Numbered from the stretch's first letter, positions 37,657 through 46,651 are shown. The stretch: DNA of 64,000 nt from Sulfurifustis variabilis (GCF_002355415.1 NZ_AP014936.1:1116001-1180000); one strand, 5' to 3'. Numbers and translations are program-made. Notes: generated by a model from the sequence alone, not told the origin.

Positions 37657-38520
37657 ATGTTGAATACCTTCGCAGCGAGCCTCAGCGCGCTGCTGCTCGC
37701 CGCCCAGGTGCAGGTTGCCGACGATCTCGGCAACCCGGTCGTGCTCCCGGAACCCGCCCGCCGCGTGGTGAGCCTCGCGCCTCACGTCACGGAGACCCTG
37801 TACGCCGCCGGGGCCGCGCCGTATGTCGTCGGCGCGGTGAGCCACAGCGACTACCCGGAGGCGGCGAGGCGCCTCCCCCGCGTCGGCAGCTACAACGCGC
37901 TGGACGTGGAGGGGATCCTCGCGCTCGAGCCCGACCTCGTGGTCGCCTGGGCGAGCGGCAATCCGGCCCACCAGATCGAGCGATTGCGCGAGCTCGGCCT
38001 TGCGTTGTACGTCTCCGAGCCGCGGCGGATGGAGGACGTCGCATCGGGCATCGAGCGACTGGGACGGCTCGTCGGCAGTGCCGAGGCACCCGGCGCGGCA
38101 AAACGGTTCCGAGAACGCCAGGCGGCCCTCGCGCGACGTTTCGCGGACTCGGAACCCGTGCGGGTGTTCTACCAGATCTGGCACCGACCGCTCATGACGG
38201 TGAATGACGCGCACCTGATCAGCGACGTGATCCGTTTGTGCGGTGGACGCAACGTGTTCGCGACTCTGCCGCTTCTTGCGCCCGCGATCGACACCGAGGC
38301 CGTACTCGCCGCAGACCCGGACGTGATCGTCGCGAGCGGGATCGACGAGGCGCGACCCGACTGGCTCGACGAGTGGAAGACCTGGCCGAGCCTCCGTGCG
38401 GTTCGCAACCGGCATCTCCATCACATTCCGCCCGACCTCATTCAGCGGCACAGCCCCCGCATCCTCGAGGGCGCCGAGCGCATGTGCCGCATACTCGACG
38501 CCGTGCGCCGCGCTCGCTGA
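37657..38520 (+). CDS. btuF: Periplasmic cobalamin-binding protein BtuF-like
   Basis: This 287-residue protein has signal peptide [17 protein letters not shown] and a class III periplasmic binding fold: [62 protein letters not shown] and [15 protein letters not shown]. The AP..TE opening and the gene context (cob, btuB, btuCD) support vitamin B12 or cobinamide binding over iron-siderophore binding. The ATG at 37609 would precede a normal signal peptide by 16 residues and is not preferred. btuC and btuD are about 6-8 kb away. Confidence 0.88.
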   Translation: MLNTFAASLSALLLAAQVQVADDLGNPVVLPEPARRVVSLAPHVTETLYAAGAAPYVVGAVSHSDYPEAARRLPRVGSYNALDVEGILALEPDLVVAWASGNPAHQIERLRELGLALYVSEPRRMEDVASGIERLGRLVGSAEAPGAAKRFRERQAALARRFADSEPVRVFYQIWHRPLMTVNDAHLISDVIRLCGGRNVFATLPLLAPAIDTEAVLAADPDVIVASGIDEARPDWLDEWKTWPSLRAVRNRHLHHIPPDLIQRHSPRILEGAERMCRILDAVRRAR

Positions 38521-38559
38521 TCCCGTCATCGATGGTCGGAGCTGCCTCGGGCTCTGCGT

Positions 38560-39135
38560 TCAGGAGCTCCGGTCGCCGGGCGGGCTGGTGGTCTTGCCGG
38601 GCTGCCAGAGCACGTCCGGCTCGCCCGCGAGGGCGTTGAGATGCCGGGCGAGGACGAACAGCAAATCCGAAAGCCGGTTGAGGTATCGGATCGAGACATC
38701 GGAAACGTTTTCGGTCCTCGCGAGCGTGACCACACGACGCTCGGCCCGGCGGCAGACCGTGCAGGCCAGGTGCGCGAGGCTTGCCGCGCGCGTGCCGCCG
38801 CGCAGGATGAACTCCTTGAGTGGCCTGAGGTTTGCGTTCATCGCGTCGAGCTCGCGTTCGAGGTCGCTCACGCGCCCGCCGTCGATCAGCGCGCGCCCGG
38901 GGACGCAGAGCTCGCTGCCGAGGTCGAAAAGATCGTGCTGGATGTCGGTGAGAAGCGCGCGGGTCGGCTCCGGCAATTCCTCGCAGAGCAGAAGCCCCAG
39001 TACGCTGTTCAGCTCGTCTACCGCGCCGTAGGCCTCGACGCGCGGGTGGTCTTTGGGTACGCGCGTCCCGTCCCCCAGCCCGGTCGTGCCCCGGTCGCCG
39101 GTGCGCGTATAGATCTTCGAAAGACGATGGCCCAT
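38560..39135 (-). CDS. pduO: ATP:cob(I)alamin adenosyltransferase, PduO type
   Basis: This 191-residue enzyme has the ATP-binding start KIYTRTGDRGTTGLGDGTRVPKD, VEAYGAVDELNSVLG, FILRGGTRAASLAHLA and CRRAERRVV with RYLNRLSDLLFVLAR. It transfers the adenosyl group to cob(I)alamin. The start immediately follows the tonB stop, so it is the last gene of btuB-tonB-pduO and falls under the cobalamin riboswitch. Confidence 0.93.
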   Translation of the reverse strand: MGHRLSKIYTRTGDRGTTGLGDGTRVPKDHPRVEAYGAVDELNSVLGLLLCEELPEPTRALLTDIQHDLFDLGSELCVPGRALIDGGRVSDLERELDAMNANLRPLKEFILRGGTRAASLAHLACTVCRRAERRVVTLARTENVSDVSIRYLNRLSDLLFVLARHLNALAGEPDVLWQPGKTTSPPGDRSS

Positions 39136-39786
39136 TCAGCGCACCCCCACCAGGCGGTAGATCACGGGAAGCTCGATGTCGAGCGGGTGACCCTGCAGCC
39201 AGGCGACCGCCTGGGGCAGGCGTTCGACGCGTTCGAGCGAGTGTAGCGCCGCCGAGTCGAGCGCCGCAAAACCCGAGCTGCGTGCAAGCCGTACCGCCTC
39301 GAGCCGGCCGTCGGCTTCCAGCCGGAAGGCGAGCCACACCGTTCCTTCCCAGCCGCGCAGGCGCGCGAGATAGGGGTAGTCGAAATGCCGGGCGAGGTCC
39401 GCTTCCACGCGAGCGCTTATCCACGCGCGGGGAAGCGGCTCCGGCGCGGCGTCTACCTCGGTGGCGGCGACCTGTTCGTCCGCGGTTGCGCCGCCGGCCA
39501 GTGGCTCGGTCGGTCTCGTCTCGGTCTCCGTCCGCGCGCGCTCGTCCGGCGAGGGGTCCGTTCGGGGGACACGCGCCTTGCGCCGTTCGGGGGCTCGTCG
39601 TGCAGTGCGAAGTGGTGACGCCTGGGGTGCGGCGGACTGCGCGACGGCGAGCTGTACGGTGAGGACGCCCTCATGCGGCCGGAACAATACCGGTCGGGCA
39701 GGGGAGTGAAGGCCGGCCAGCAAAACGACGTGCGCGACGGCGGAAGCGAGCGCAAAGCGCGCGATCGAAGCACCGTGGCAGGACAT
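39136..39786 (-). CDS. TonB-like energy-transducing protein of the btuB operon
   Basis: This 216-residue protein has an N-terminal membrane anchor (FALASAVAHVVLLAGL), a charged Pro/Arg/Glu-rich periplasmic linker (about 45-120) and a C-terminal TonB domain (about 125-216: YPYLARLRGWEGTVWLAFRLEADGRLEAVRLARSSGF). It should couple the ExbBD proton-motive-force motor to BtuB. It lies 3 bp after btuB and directly abuts pduO, so it is a dedicated TonB. exbB and exbD are not in the window. Confidence 0.88.
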   Translation of the reverse strand: MSCHGASIARFALASAVAHVVLLAGLHSPARPVLFRPHEGVLTVQLAVAQSAAPQASPLRTARRAPERRKARVPRTDPSPDERARTETETRPTEPLAGGATADEQVAATEVDAAPEPLPRAWISARVEADLARHFDYPYLARLRGWEGTVWLAFRLEADGRLEAVRLARSSGFAALDSAALHSLERVERLPQAVAWLQGHPLDIELPVIYRLVGVR

Positions 39787-39789
39787 CGC

Positions 39790-41613
39790 CTATTCCCCGC
39801 CGTAGGCCAGGCTCACGAAAACGCTGCGCCCGGCCGAGTTGAACGTGTTCGCCGTCTGGTATGCCTTGTCGAGAAGATTCTCGACACGCGCCCGCACGCT
39901 CCAGCGCGGCGCGACCGGGTAGCTGGCGCGAAGGTCGACGCGCCCATAGCCGCCCACGCGTATCGTGTTCTCCGCGTCGTCGAAGCGATGACTCTGGGCG
40001 AGGACGCTCATCCCGATCGCGGCGCCGCCCAGGCGACCGTCGAGATCGAGCCGCGCCGTCTGCCGGGCCCGCCGGGGCAGCACGTTGTCGGTGGCGACAT
40101 CCCGCGGATCGAGGAAGCTCAGGTGAAGCGCGCTGCGCCAGCCGGCGAGCTCGGTCGCGATCTCGGTCTCGAGACCCCGGATACGGGCGCGGTCGACGTT
40201 CTCCGGCGAGCACAGGTCGGTGACCGGATCGCAGACGGTGGCGATCAGCTCGTCGACGTCGGTCTGGAAGACACGCACGTCCCATCGCCCCCAGGACGCC
40301 GTGCCGCGCAGCCCGATCTCCCCGGTCTGCGATTCCTCCGGCCGGAGATCGGGGTTGCCGAAGCCGGGGAAGTAGAGCTCGTTGAAGGTGGGCGCCTTGT
40401 AGGCCGTGCCGAAGGCGGCGATGGCGCGTACGCGGGGCGTGAACGCGGAGCCCCAGGCGAGATTCCCCGTCGTGTGCCGGCCGAACTGCTCGTTGTCGTC
40501 GCGCCGCAGGCTCAACAGGGCGTCGTGGCGGCCGAAACGCGCCTGGTGCTGGGCGAACCACCCGATGTTGTCCCGCTCGGTCACGGCGAAGTCTTCGGTG
40601 CTCTCGACGCGGTCGTCGAGGTAATCGGCGCCGAGCGTGAGCAGCTGATCCCTGGCGATCGTCAGGTCGTTCTGCAGGGCGAGGGTATCGCGTCGCGTGT
40701 CGAACGTGGAGAAGAACGTGCCGTTCGAGAAGTTGTCGCTCTCGTCGCGGCTTTGGCCCGCCTGCAGCCTGACGTTCCATGACGTCGACGGTGCGAACTC
40801 GGCCCGTGCGCCGAATGCCTGTTGCACGAACTCGTCCCGGTTCGAAAAGTCGTCGTACTCGTTTTCCCCCTGCGCGCGCAGCAGGTGGGCTTCGACCTCC
40901 GCTCCGCTCGCAAAACGGTGTCCGGCACGCAGGGTCAGGGAGGTGTTCCGGTAGCCGTCGTCATCGGGCTCGTCGATGCCGAAGGGTCCCGGGGTCGGCT
41001 CGCGTGCATCGAAGCCGTCGGTCCGGAAATCCGCGATCGCGACGCTGTAGCGCGTCGCTCCGCCTCCGCCGGTGGTTCCGGCCGACACGTCGCGGGTGCC
41101 GTACGTGCCGTAGCCGGCGGCGGCATAGGCGCGCGTCGGGCCGCCCCCGCGGCGGGTGAAGATCTGGACGACGCCGCCGATGGCGTCCGAGCCGTACAGG
41201 CTGGAGCGCGGTCCGCGCACGATCTCGATGCGTTCGATCTGTGCCGGGAGAAGGTGCTGCCATGCGACGCTGCCGAGCGTCGCGGAGCCGAGCCGCACGC
41301 CGTCCACCAGCACGAGTACGTGCGAGGACTCGGTGCCGCGCAGGTGCATGCTCGTCGTCTTGCCGTAACCGCCGCTTTCCGACATCTCGATCCCGGCGAT
41401 CCCGCGCAGCAGCTCGGCCATGCTCTTGGCCTGCGTACGTTCGATGTCCTCGCGGGTAATCACGGTGACGGCGGCGAGCGAGGCGTCGGCGGTCACCGCC
41501 GTACGGGTGGCCGTGACCACGACGGGATCGGCGGGCGGGACATCGGGTTGCGCGCAAAGGGGGCCGGCGAGGGCGCCGAGGGCCACGCCGAACGGCAGCA
41601 GACTGGGTTTCAT
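39790..41613 (-). CDS. btuB: TonB-dependent vitamin B12 receptor BtuB
   Basis: This 607-residue protein has signal peptide MKPSLLPFGVALGALAGPLCA and TonB-box-like PVVVTATRTAV, a plug domain (about 45-150, with GIAGIEMSESGGYGKTTSMH and DGVRLGSATLGSVAW, then VRGPRSSLYGSDAIGGVVQI) and a 22-strand barrel ending in an aromatic-poor GRSVFVSLAYGGE. RGPRSSLYGSDAIGG is typical of BtuB. The ATG at 41613 is preceded by GGAGAAG, which is tied up in a hairpin (see regulatory entries). It is controlled by the upstream cobalamin riboswitch. Confidence 0.95.
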   Translation of the reverse strand: MKPSLLPFGVALGALAGPLCAQPDVPPADPVVVTATRTAVTADASLAAVTVITREDIERTQAKSMAELLRGIAGIEMSESGGYGKTTSMHLRGTESSHVLVLVDGVRLGSATLGSVAWQHLLPAQIERIEIVRGPRSSLYGSDAIGGVVQIFTRRGGGPTRAYAAAGYGTYGTRDVSAGTTGGGGATRYSVAIADFRTDGFDAREPTPGPFGIDEPDDDGYRNTSLTLRAGHRFASGAEVEAHLLRAQGENEYDDFSNRDEFVQQAFGARAEFAPSTSWNVRLQAGQSRDESDNFSNGTFFSTFDTRRDTLALQNDLTIARDQLLTLGADYLDDRVESTEDFAVTERDNIGWFAQHQARFGRHDALLSLRRDDNEQFGRHTTGNLAWGSAFTPRVRAIAAFGTAYKAPTFNELYFPGFGNPDLRPEESQTGEIGLRGTASWGRWDVRVFQTDVDELIATVCDPVTDLCSPENVDRARIRGLETEIATELAGWRSALHLSFLDPRDVATDNVLPRRARQTARLDLDGRLGGAAIGMSVLAQSHRFDDAENTIRVGGYGRVDLRASYPVAPRWSVRARVENLLDKAYQTANTFNSAGRSVFVSLAYGGE

Positions 41614-41617
41614 TGTT

Positions 41618-41668
41618 CTTCTCCGCACACTGCGCGCACCCGCGCAGATCCAGGCTCGAGTGTGCGGA
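41618..41668 (-). promoter_or_regulatory. Hairpin that sequesters the btuB ribosome-binding site
   Basis: On the minus strand AGTGTGCGGA (41631-41622) is perfectly complementary to TCCGCACACT (41668-41659). The first arm includes the GGA of the btuB Shine-Dalgarno GGAGAAG (41624-41618), 4 nt before the ATG. This is a likely translational expression platform of the riboswitch. Confidence 0.6.
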
Positions 41669-41722
41669 AGGAGGGGGACGCTCGCTGAGCCGTCGTGTCG
41701 CCCGCCGCAACACTCACCGAAG

Positions 41723-41918
41723 TCTCAGGCCGGTCTCCGGGCTCGCGAGCGGGCTTGCGCCGGCGGATCGCCTTCCCGCGGAGCTCTGTGCTCGCGCAGT
41801 GGCGGAGTGATCCGCTGTGACTCGCTTACCGTTGCGGGGGCAGCGCCGGCATTGCGAAGGATCGCGCACCGGCTTCCCGTTTCATTCCGCGGAACGAGAG
41901 TCCGCGGAACACCTGAGA
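41723..41918 (-). promoter_or_regulatory. Cobalamin (adenosylcobalamin) riboswitch
   Basis: Read on the minus strand, the leader contains the conserved cobalamin-riboswitch core: GGGAAGCCGGTG, then CCGGCGCTGCCCCCGCAACG, GTAAGCG, the B12-box GCCACTG (41803-41797), GGGAAGGCG and GAGCCCGGAGACCGGCC. The closing P1 stem pairs 41918-41912 (TCTCAGG) with 41729-41723 (CCTGAGA). It lies about 110 nt upstream of btuB and about 10 nt after the predicted start site. Confidence 0.95.
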
Positions 41919-41935
41919 GCTGTGTAAGCGCCCGA

Positions 41936-41965
41936 ACTATAGGAGCGGCCCGCGGCGGGTGTCAA
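41936..41965 (-). promoter_or_regulatory. Sigma-70 promoter of the btuB-tonB-pduO operon
   Basis: On the minus strand TTGACA (41965-41960), an 18-bp spacer and TATAGT (41941-41936). The predicted start is near 41929, just ahead of the riboswitch. Confidence 0.75.
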
Positions 41966-41975
41966 CGGGAATCGC

Positions 41976-42014
41976 AAAAAGAAAAAAGCCGGTCCGGCTT
42001 TCGCCGAACCGGCT
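41976..42014 (-). terminator. Rho-independent terminator of the small lipoprotein gene
   Basis: On the minus strand AGCCGGT (42014-42008) pairs with ACCGGCT (41993-41987), with an inner GC stem, followed by TTTTTTCTTTTT. It separates the lipoprotein gene from the btuB promoter. Confidence 0.9.
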
Positions 42015-42034
42015 CGAATGAAACAACGGCTTTG

Positions 42035-42232
42035 TTACTTCTTCTCGGGTTCCGCGGGCGCCGCCGGTGCTGCGGAGCCGGAGGGCTGCTGCGCGGTGTC
42101 GCCGGCCGGGGCCGCGGGCGCCGCCGGAGCGGCGGGCGCCGCCGTCGTTGCAGGGGTCTGTTCTTTCTTGTCGCAGGCGCCGAGCGCCGTCACCGCGGCG
42201 AGCGCGGCTATCAGGAGCGCGTACTTCTTCAT
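42035..42232 (-). CDS. Small Ala/Pro-rich lipoprotein
   Basis: This 65-residue protein has a lipoprotein signal peptide MKKYALLIAALAAVTALGAC, with Cys20 as the lipidation site. The mature part begins DKKEQTP and is then almost pure Ala, Pro and Thr with a basic end (EPEKK). It has no recognisable domain; such short proteins are often membrane-anchored spacers of unknown role. AAGGAAAA precedes the ATG and a strong terminator follows, both supporting a real gene. It follows the GGDEF-EAL gene but probably has its own promoter. Confidence 0.75.
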   Translation of the reverse strand: MKKYALLIAALAAVTALGACDKKEQTPATTAAPAAPAAPAAPAGDTAQQPSGSAAPAAPAEPEKK

Positions 42233-42388
42233 GCTTTGATTTTCCTTATTGAAACGCCAAAAAACGCGAATGGACTTCAGCCCGTTGAGCGCAACCGATG
42301 CTCAACCGGGCGCGTATTTTTCACAAGCGCCGGACGAATGCAACGGCACAGAAGCGAATACGGAGGAGATTGCGACGAACGCGGGTAA

Positions 42389-44776
42389 TCAGCTGGCGAG
42401 CCGCGGCGCGCCGAACAGCAGGCCCTGCGCGTTGCGGATACCCATCTCGCGCAGCGCCTTCTGCGTGGCCTCGTTTTCCACGCTCTCGGCGATGGTCTGC
42501 ATGCCGAACGACTGCGCGAGTTCGTGGATGTGCATGACGATCTTGCGATCGGACTCGTTCTCGAGCATGCCGCGCACGAACGAGCCTTCGATCTTGAGGT
42601 AGTCCGGGCGGAACTGATTGAGGAAGTTGTACGTCGAGTAGCCGCTGCCGAAGTCGTCGAGCGCGAGTTTGCAGCCGAAGGAGCGCAGTGTCTGGATGTC
42701 CTCGCGCAGCGTGTCACTGATCGGAATCGCCTCGCGTTCGGTGATCTCGATGGTGATCAGGCGACCGGAGGCGCACGCGGGCTGCAGCAGGGCGGCGAGC
42801 TCCGTGACGAACGCGCGGTCGTTGAACGAGGACAGATCCACGTTCAGGAACAGCGCCTGATTGACGGGCGTGTGCGCGAGCGCGGTGCGGATGATGTGCA
42901 GGTCCACGTCGCGCGTGAGCCCCAGCTCCTCCGCGACGGCGATGAAGTCCTTCGCCTGGATGACCGAGCCGTTGATCCGCATGCGCGCGAGCACTTCGTA
43001 GGCGACCGGCTTGCCGCTGCTCATGTTGCAGATCGGCTGGAAGGCCGGATGGATGTTGCCTTGCTCGAGCGCGTTGCGCAGCTGGAAGCCCTGGCTGAAG
43101 ATCGACATCATCGCCTGGCTCACGTCGGGCGACAGCACCTCGATGCGGTTCCGCCCGCGCCGCTTGCTGTGGTACAGCGCGACGTCCGCGGCGCTCACCA
43201 GGTCCTGCGCGTTCTGCCCGTGGGTCGGCGCCTCGGCGACGCCGATCGAAGACTGCAGCTGCATGCTCCCGACCGGCAGCGGCACCCGCGTCTGGCTGAT
43301 GCTCGCGTGCAACTTCTGCGCGATCCGGGTGGCGTTGTCGAGGTTCGTGTTCTTGAGCACCATCGCGAACTCGTCGCCGGCGAGGCGCGCGATGTAGTCG
43401 TTGCGCCGCACGAGCGCGCGCAGGAGCTGCGCCGTGGTGCGCAGCACCTCGTCGCCGAACGGGTGGCCGTAGGTGTCGTTGATGAACTTGAAACCGTCCA
43501 GGTCGATGAGCAGCAGGCAGACGGGACGGTTCTTGGCGAGGTGATCCGAGAGGATGACCTCGAGCTGCGTGTCGAAGTGCCGACGGTTGTACAGGCCCGT
43601 GAGCGGGTCGGTCACCGACATGTGGTAGAGCTCGTCCTGGTAACGCGAGAGCAGGCGGTTCAGCTCCACGCTCTTCGTGATGTCCCCGAAGGTGCCGATG
43701 ATTCCCGTGAAATTGCCGCTCGAGTCGAACTGCGCGTCGGCGTCGAGCGAGACCCAGAGCCGTTTGCCGCTCGCCGAACGCAGCGACAGCTCGCGGTTCT
43801 TCTCGTGCATCTCCGCGAGGCGCGCCGGCAGGAAGTCGCGTGCCGCGTCCTCCTCGGCCAGGTAATCGCTGAAGGGCGTGCCGAGCGCGTCCTCGATGCG
43901 AAAGCCCGTGACCGACTCCCATGCCGGATTGAGGAATACGAGGCGGCCCTCGTTGTCGAGCTCGAACAGGATCTCGTGCATCCCGTCGATCAGCTTGCGC
44001 AGCTGGGTCTCGTTGTGCTCGAGAAGCTCGCGCGCCTCGGACAGGCTGCTGATGTAATGGCGCAGCGCCGCCGATCCGTCGCTGAACGCCTGGTTGAGCT
44101 CCTGGATCTCGCGGCTGCTCGACGCAATGAGCTGCACCTTCGGCTTCCAGTTGCCGCGCGAGAACTCGCGGGCCCATTGCGTGAGCGGTTTGAGCGGCGC
44201 CGTGAAGCGGGCGAGCGCGACGTACGCGAGCGCGAAAGTCAGGAGCAGGAGGCCGATGCTCGCCGCGCCCCCGCGCAGCGCGATCGCCCGCGCGACCGTG
44301 TCGAGCGGCCCGTCGGCAAGCGCGATCTCGATGCGAACCGGTTCGCCGGACGGCGAAACGGCCGACGCCCGCAGATGGCGGGGAAGGCTGGATTCGCCGG
44401 CGAGAAGTCGCGTGTACCAGGCCGCGGAGGCGGGCGGGCCGACGTACTCGTAGAGCTTTCCGCCCGCGCCGTCGACGATGCGTATGGCGTTGACGGCCGG
44501 GTCGTCCGCCAGTCGGTTCACGTACCCGTCGAGCCCGTACAGCCGCTCGGCCGGCATGCCGGCCGCGACCGCGGCGACGACGGCGTCGAGCGTGTGCTCG
44601 CCCACGCGCGCCTGGGCGGCCAGCTCGGTCTTCAGCGCGTCCCGTGTGAGTGCGCCCGTCACGAGCACGGAGCCGAGCAGGACGAGACCGGAGAAAACGA
44701 ACGTGAGGCGCGCGCGCAGCGTGCCGGGGAAGCGAAACCGCCAGGTCATGCCGCCCAAGCGTTCGGCCAGCTGCAT
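42389..44776 (-). CDS. Membrane PAS-GGDEF-EAL cyclic-di-GMP signalling protein
   Basis: This protein of about 795 residues has two membrane helices flanking a periplasmic domain (about 20-205), HAMP, a PAS domain (about 270-385), GGDEF (about 400-560) and EAL (about 570-795). The GGDEF signature is AGDEF with an intact inhibitory RxxD site (RRND) five residues before it, so cyclase activity is possible. EAL metal residues are kept: EVLAR, NVDLSSFN, EITERE, DDFGSGYS, YLKIEGSFV, AESVE. It could make and degrade c-di-GMP. Alternative starts are 44869, which coincides with the promoter, and 44749; 44776 is a compromise. Confidence 0.88.
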   Translation of the reverse strand: MQLAERLGGMTWRFRFPGTLRARLTFVFSGLVLLGSVLVTGALTRDALKTELAAQARVGEHTLDAVVAAVAAGMPAERLYGLDGYVNRLADDPAVNAIRIVDGAGGKLYEYVGPPASAAWYTRLLAGESSLPRHLRASAVSPSGEPVRIEIALADGPLDTVARAIALRGGAASIGLLLLTFALAYVALARFTAPLKPLTQWAREFSRGNWKPKVQLIASSSREIQELNQAFSDGSAALRHYISSLSEARELLEHNETQLRKLIDGMHEILFELDNEGRLVFLNPAWESVTGFRIEDALGTPFSDYLAEEDAARDFLPARLAEMHEKNRELSLRSASGKRLWVSLDADAQFDSSGNFTGIIGTFGDITKSVELNRLLSRYQDELYHMSVTDPLTGLYNRRHFDTQLEVILSDHLAKNRPVCLLLIDLDGFKFINDTYGHPFGDEVLRTTAQLLRALVRRNDYIARLAGDEFAMVLKNTNLDNATRIAQKLHASISQTRVPLPVGSMQLQSSIGVAEAPTHGQNAQDLVSAADVALYHSKRRGRNRIEVLSPDVSQAMMSIFSQGFQLRNALEQGNIHPAFQPICNMSSGKPVAYEVLARMRINGSVIQAKDFIAVAEELGLTRDVDLHIIRTALAHTPVNQALFLNVDLSSFNDRAFVTELAALLQPACASGRLITIEITEREAIPISDTLREDIQTLRSFGCKLALDDFGSGYSTYNFLNQFRPDYLKIEGSFVRGMLENESDRKIVMHIHELAQSFGMQTIAESVENEATQKALREMGIRNAQGLLFGAPRLAS

Positions 44777-44859
44777 ATCGGGTACGTGTGTCGGGGAGGG
44801 CAGTCGGACCGCAAGATGCTGTCCACCGGTTTGTTTTGGCCCTGTCCTTATGGCGCGAA

Positions 44860-44868
44860 AGTATAGCA
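44860..44868 (-). promoter_or_regulatory. Extended -10 promoter of the GGDEF-EAL gene
   Basis: TGC-TATACT on the minus strand (44868-44860) is an extended -10 element. It overlaps the most upstream in-frame ATG, which argues for a downstream start. Confidence 0.45.
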
Positions 44869-44898
44869 TGGGCGCGTCGCCGGCCTAGGCGATCTCGG

Positions 44899-45666
44899 TC
44901 ATCTCGCGAAGTAAAAGCGCCGTCCGTCGGCAACCATCCGCTCGAACGGGCAACCGTAGACCCGCTCCAGCAGCGCCGGATCGAACAGCTCCGCGGCCGG
45001 CCCGGATCGATGGGCGCTGTCGGCAAAGAGCAACAGCGCATGGCTCGCGATGCGGGCCGCCGCGGTCACGTCGTGCAGGACGAAGACGTTCGCGTGCGAC
45101 GGACGGTTCGATCGGTCGGCGAGCAGGCGCAGGATCTCGCCCTGGTGGCGCAGGTCGAGATGGTTCGTCGGCTCGTCCAGGAGGCAGATCGGCGGGTCCT
45201 GGGCGAGCAGCGCAGCAATCTCGGCGCGGCGGCGTTCGCCGCCCGACAGCGTGGCGATCGATCGCTCGGCGAGGGCGTCGAGGCCCACCGCCGCGAGCGC
45301 GCGCTCGGCGGCCGCGCGGTCCTCCGCGCCCTCGAAGGCAAAGCGCGCGAGGTGCGGGTGCCGGCCGGTGAGGGCCAGTTCCAGCACCGTGGCCGGGAAA
45401 CCGGCGTCGTAGTCCTGGAACAGTACGCCCAGGCGCCGCGCCCGCTCGCGCGGCGGGCATTGCGCGATCGGTGCACCGTCGAGCAGGACCTCTCCGCCCT
45501 CGGGCCGGCGCAGCCCGGCGAGCGCGTGAAGCAGCGTCGTCTTCCCGCTTCCGTTTGCGCCGAGAATCGCCCAGTTCTCGCCCTCCCCGATCGCGATATC
45601 GAGATCGCGGCAGAGCACTCTGTCGCCGACGGCGACCGTGAGCGCGCGCGCCTCAAGGCGTGCCAT
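44899..45666 (-). CDS. btuD: Cobalamin ABC importer ATPase BtuD-like
   Basis: This 255-residue ABC ATPase has Walker A LGANGSGKTT, the Q-loop in LGVLFQDYDAG, signature LSGGERRRAEIA, Walker B ICLLDEPTNHLDL and the switch His in VFVLHDVTAAA. It belongs to the FecE/BtuD class of importers. It follows btuC with a 14-bp overlap. The B12 assignment rests on the neighbouring btuB, btuF and cob genes; a siderophore substrate cannot be excluded by sequence alone. Confidence 0.88.
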   Translation of the reverse strand: MARLEARALTVAVGDRVLCRDLDIAIGEGENWAILGANGSGKTTLLHALAGLRRPEGGEVLLDGAPIAQCPPRERARRLGVLFQDYDAGFPATVLELALTGRHPHLARFAFEGAEDRAAAERALAAVGLDALAERSIATLSGGERRRAEIAALLAQDPPICLLDEPTNHLDLRHQGEILRLLADRSNRPSHANVFVLHDVTAAARIASHALLLFADSAHRSGPAAELFDPALLERVYGCPFERMVADGRRFYFAR

Positions 45667-46651
45667 GGGTCCGATGGCCGGGGTCCGTGGCCCGGGCGAG
45701 CAGATAGAGAAACGCCGGGACCCCGATAAGGGCCGTGAGCACCCCGACCGGAAGCTGCACGGGCGCGAGCACCGTGCGCGCGAGCGCGTCCGCGATCACC
45801 AGCAGGGCGCCCCCGAGGAGGACGGTGTTCGGCAGCAGCCAGCGATGGTCGGTGAGTCCCAGCAGGCGCAGCAGATGGGGCACGACGAGGCCGACGAAGC
45901 CGATGCTGCCGGCGAGGGTGACCGCGACGGCGCTGAGAAGCGAAGCGAGAAAATAGACCAGCACCCGCAGGTGCGCCGGGCGCTCGCCCAGTGCCGCCGC
46001 GACCCGTTCGCCCCGCGCGAGCAGGTTGAGCGGCCGAGCGTACAGCATGGCCAGCGCCAGGCCCGACACCAGCACGACGAGCCCGGCCGCCGGTTCGCGC
46101 GCATAGCCCAGATCGCCGAGCAGCCAGAACACCATGCCCTGCACCTGCATCGCCGGGGAAATCGCCAGCAGCAGGCTGACGCAGGCGCCCCAGCCCGCCG
46201 CGAGCACCACGCCCGTCAGCAGCAGCCGGCTCTGGGTCCAGGCGCCGCCCGCGCGGGCGAGCCCGAAGACGAGCAGCATCGAGGCGATCGCGCCGGCGAA
46301 GGCGGCGCCGCCGACCAGCACGCCCGCGGCGCCGAGCGCGATGGCGAGCAGGGCGCCCACCGCCGCCCCGCCCGAGATGCCGAGCACGTACGGGTCCGCC
46401 AGCGGATTGCGCAGCAGCACCTGCAGGAGCGCGCCGGCCAGTCCGAGCATGCCGCCGACCGCGAGCGCCGCGAGCGCGCGCGGCAGCCGCAGCTCCAGGA
46501 CCACCGTTCGTGCGACGCCGGGCGCGTCCGAGGCGAGCGCGGTCCACAGCTGATCGAGCGAAAGGGAGACGCTGCCGGCGGCGAGGGCGATCAGTATGGA
46601 CAGCGGCGCCGCGGCGAGCAGCAGGAGCGTGATCGCGAGCGGGCGACGCAT
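45653..46651 (-). CDS. btuC: Cobalamin ABC importer permease BtuC-like
   Basis: This 332-residue FecCD-family permease has about ten membrane segments. It has LRLPRALAALAVGGMLGLAGALLQ, RNPLADPYVLGISGGAAVGA, FWLLGDLGYA and GSIGFVGLVVPHLLRL, all typical. The ATG at 46651 overlaps the stop of the HAD gene by one base (TGATG), and it overlaps btuD by 14 bp; the three genes form one operon. Confidence 0.9.
   Translation of the reverse strand: MRRPLAITLLLLAAAPLSILIALAAGSVSLSLDQLWTALASDAPGVARTVVLELRLPRALAALAVGGMLGLAGALLQVLLRNPLADPYVLGISGGAAVGALLAIALGAAGVLVGGAAFAGAIASMLLVFGLARAGGAWTQSRLLLTGVVLAAGWGACVSLLLAISPAMQVQGMVFWLLGDLGYAREPAAGLVVLVSGLALAMLYARPLNLLARGERVAAALGERPAHLRVLVYFLASLLSAVAVTLAGSIGFVGLVVPHLLRLLGLTDHRWLLPNTVLLGGALLVIADALARTVLAPVQLPVGVLTALIGVPAFLYLLARATDPGHRTHGTP

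Noticed and set aside
41420-42388. Plus-strand frame of 322 codons opposite the btuB leader
   Set aside because: It spans the riboswitch, a promoter and a terminator on the other strand and has a low-complexity product.
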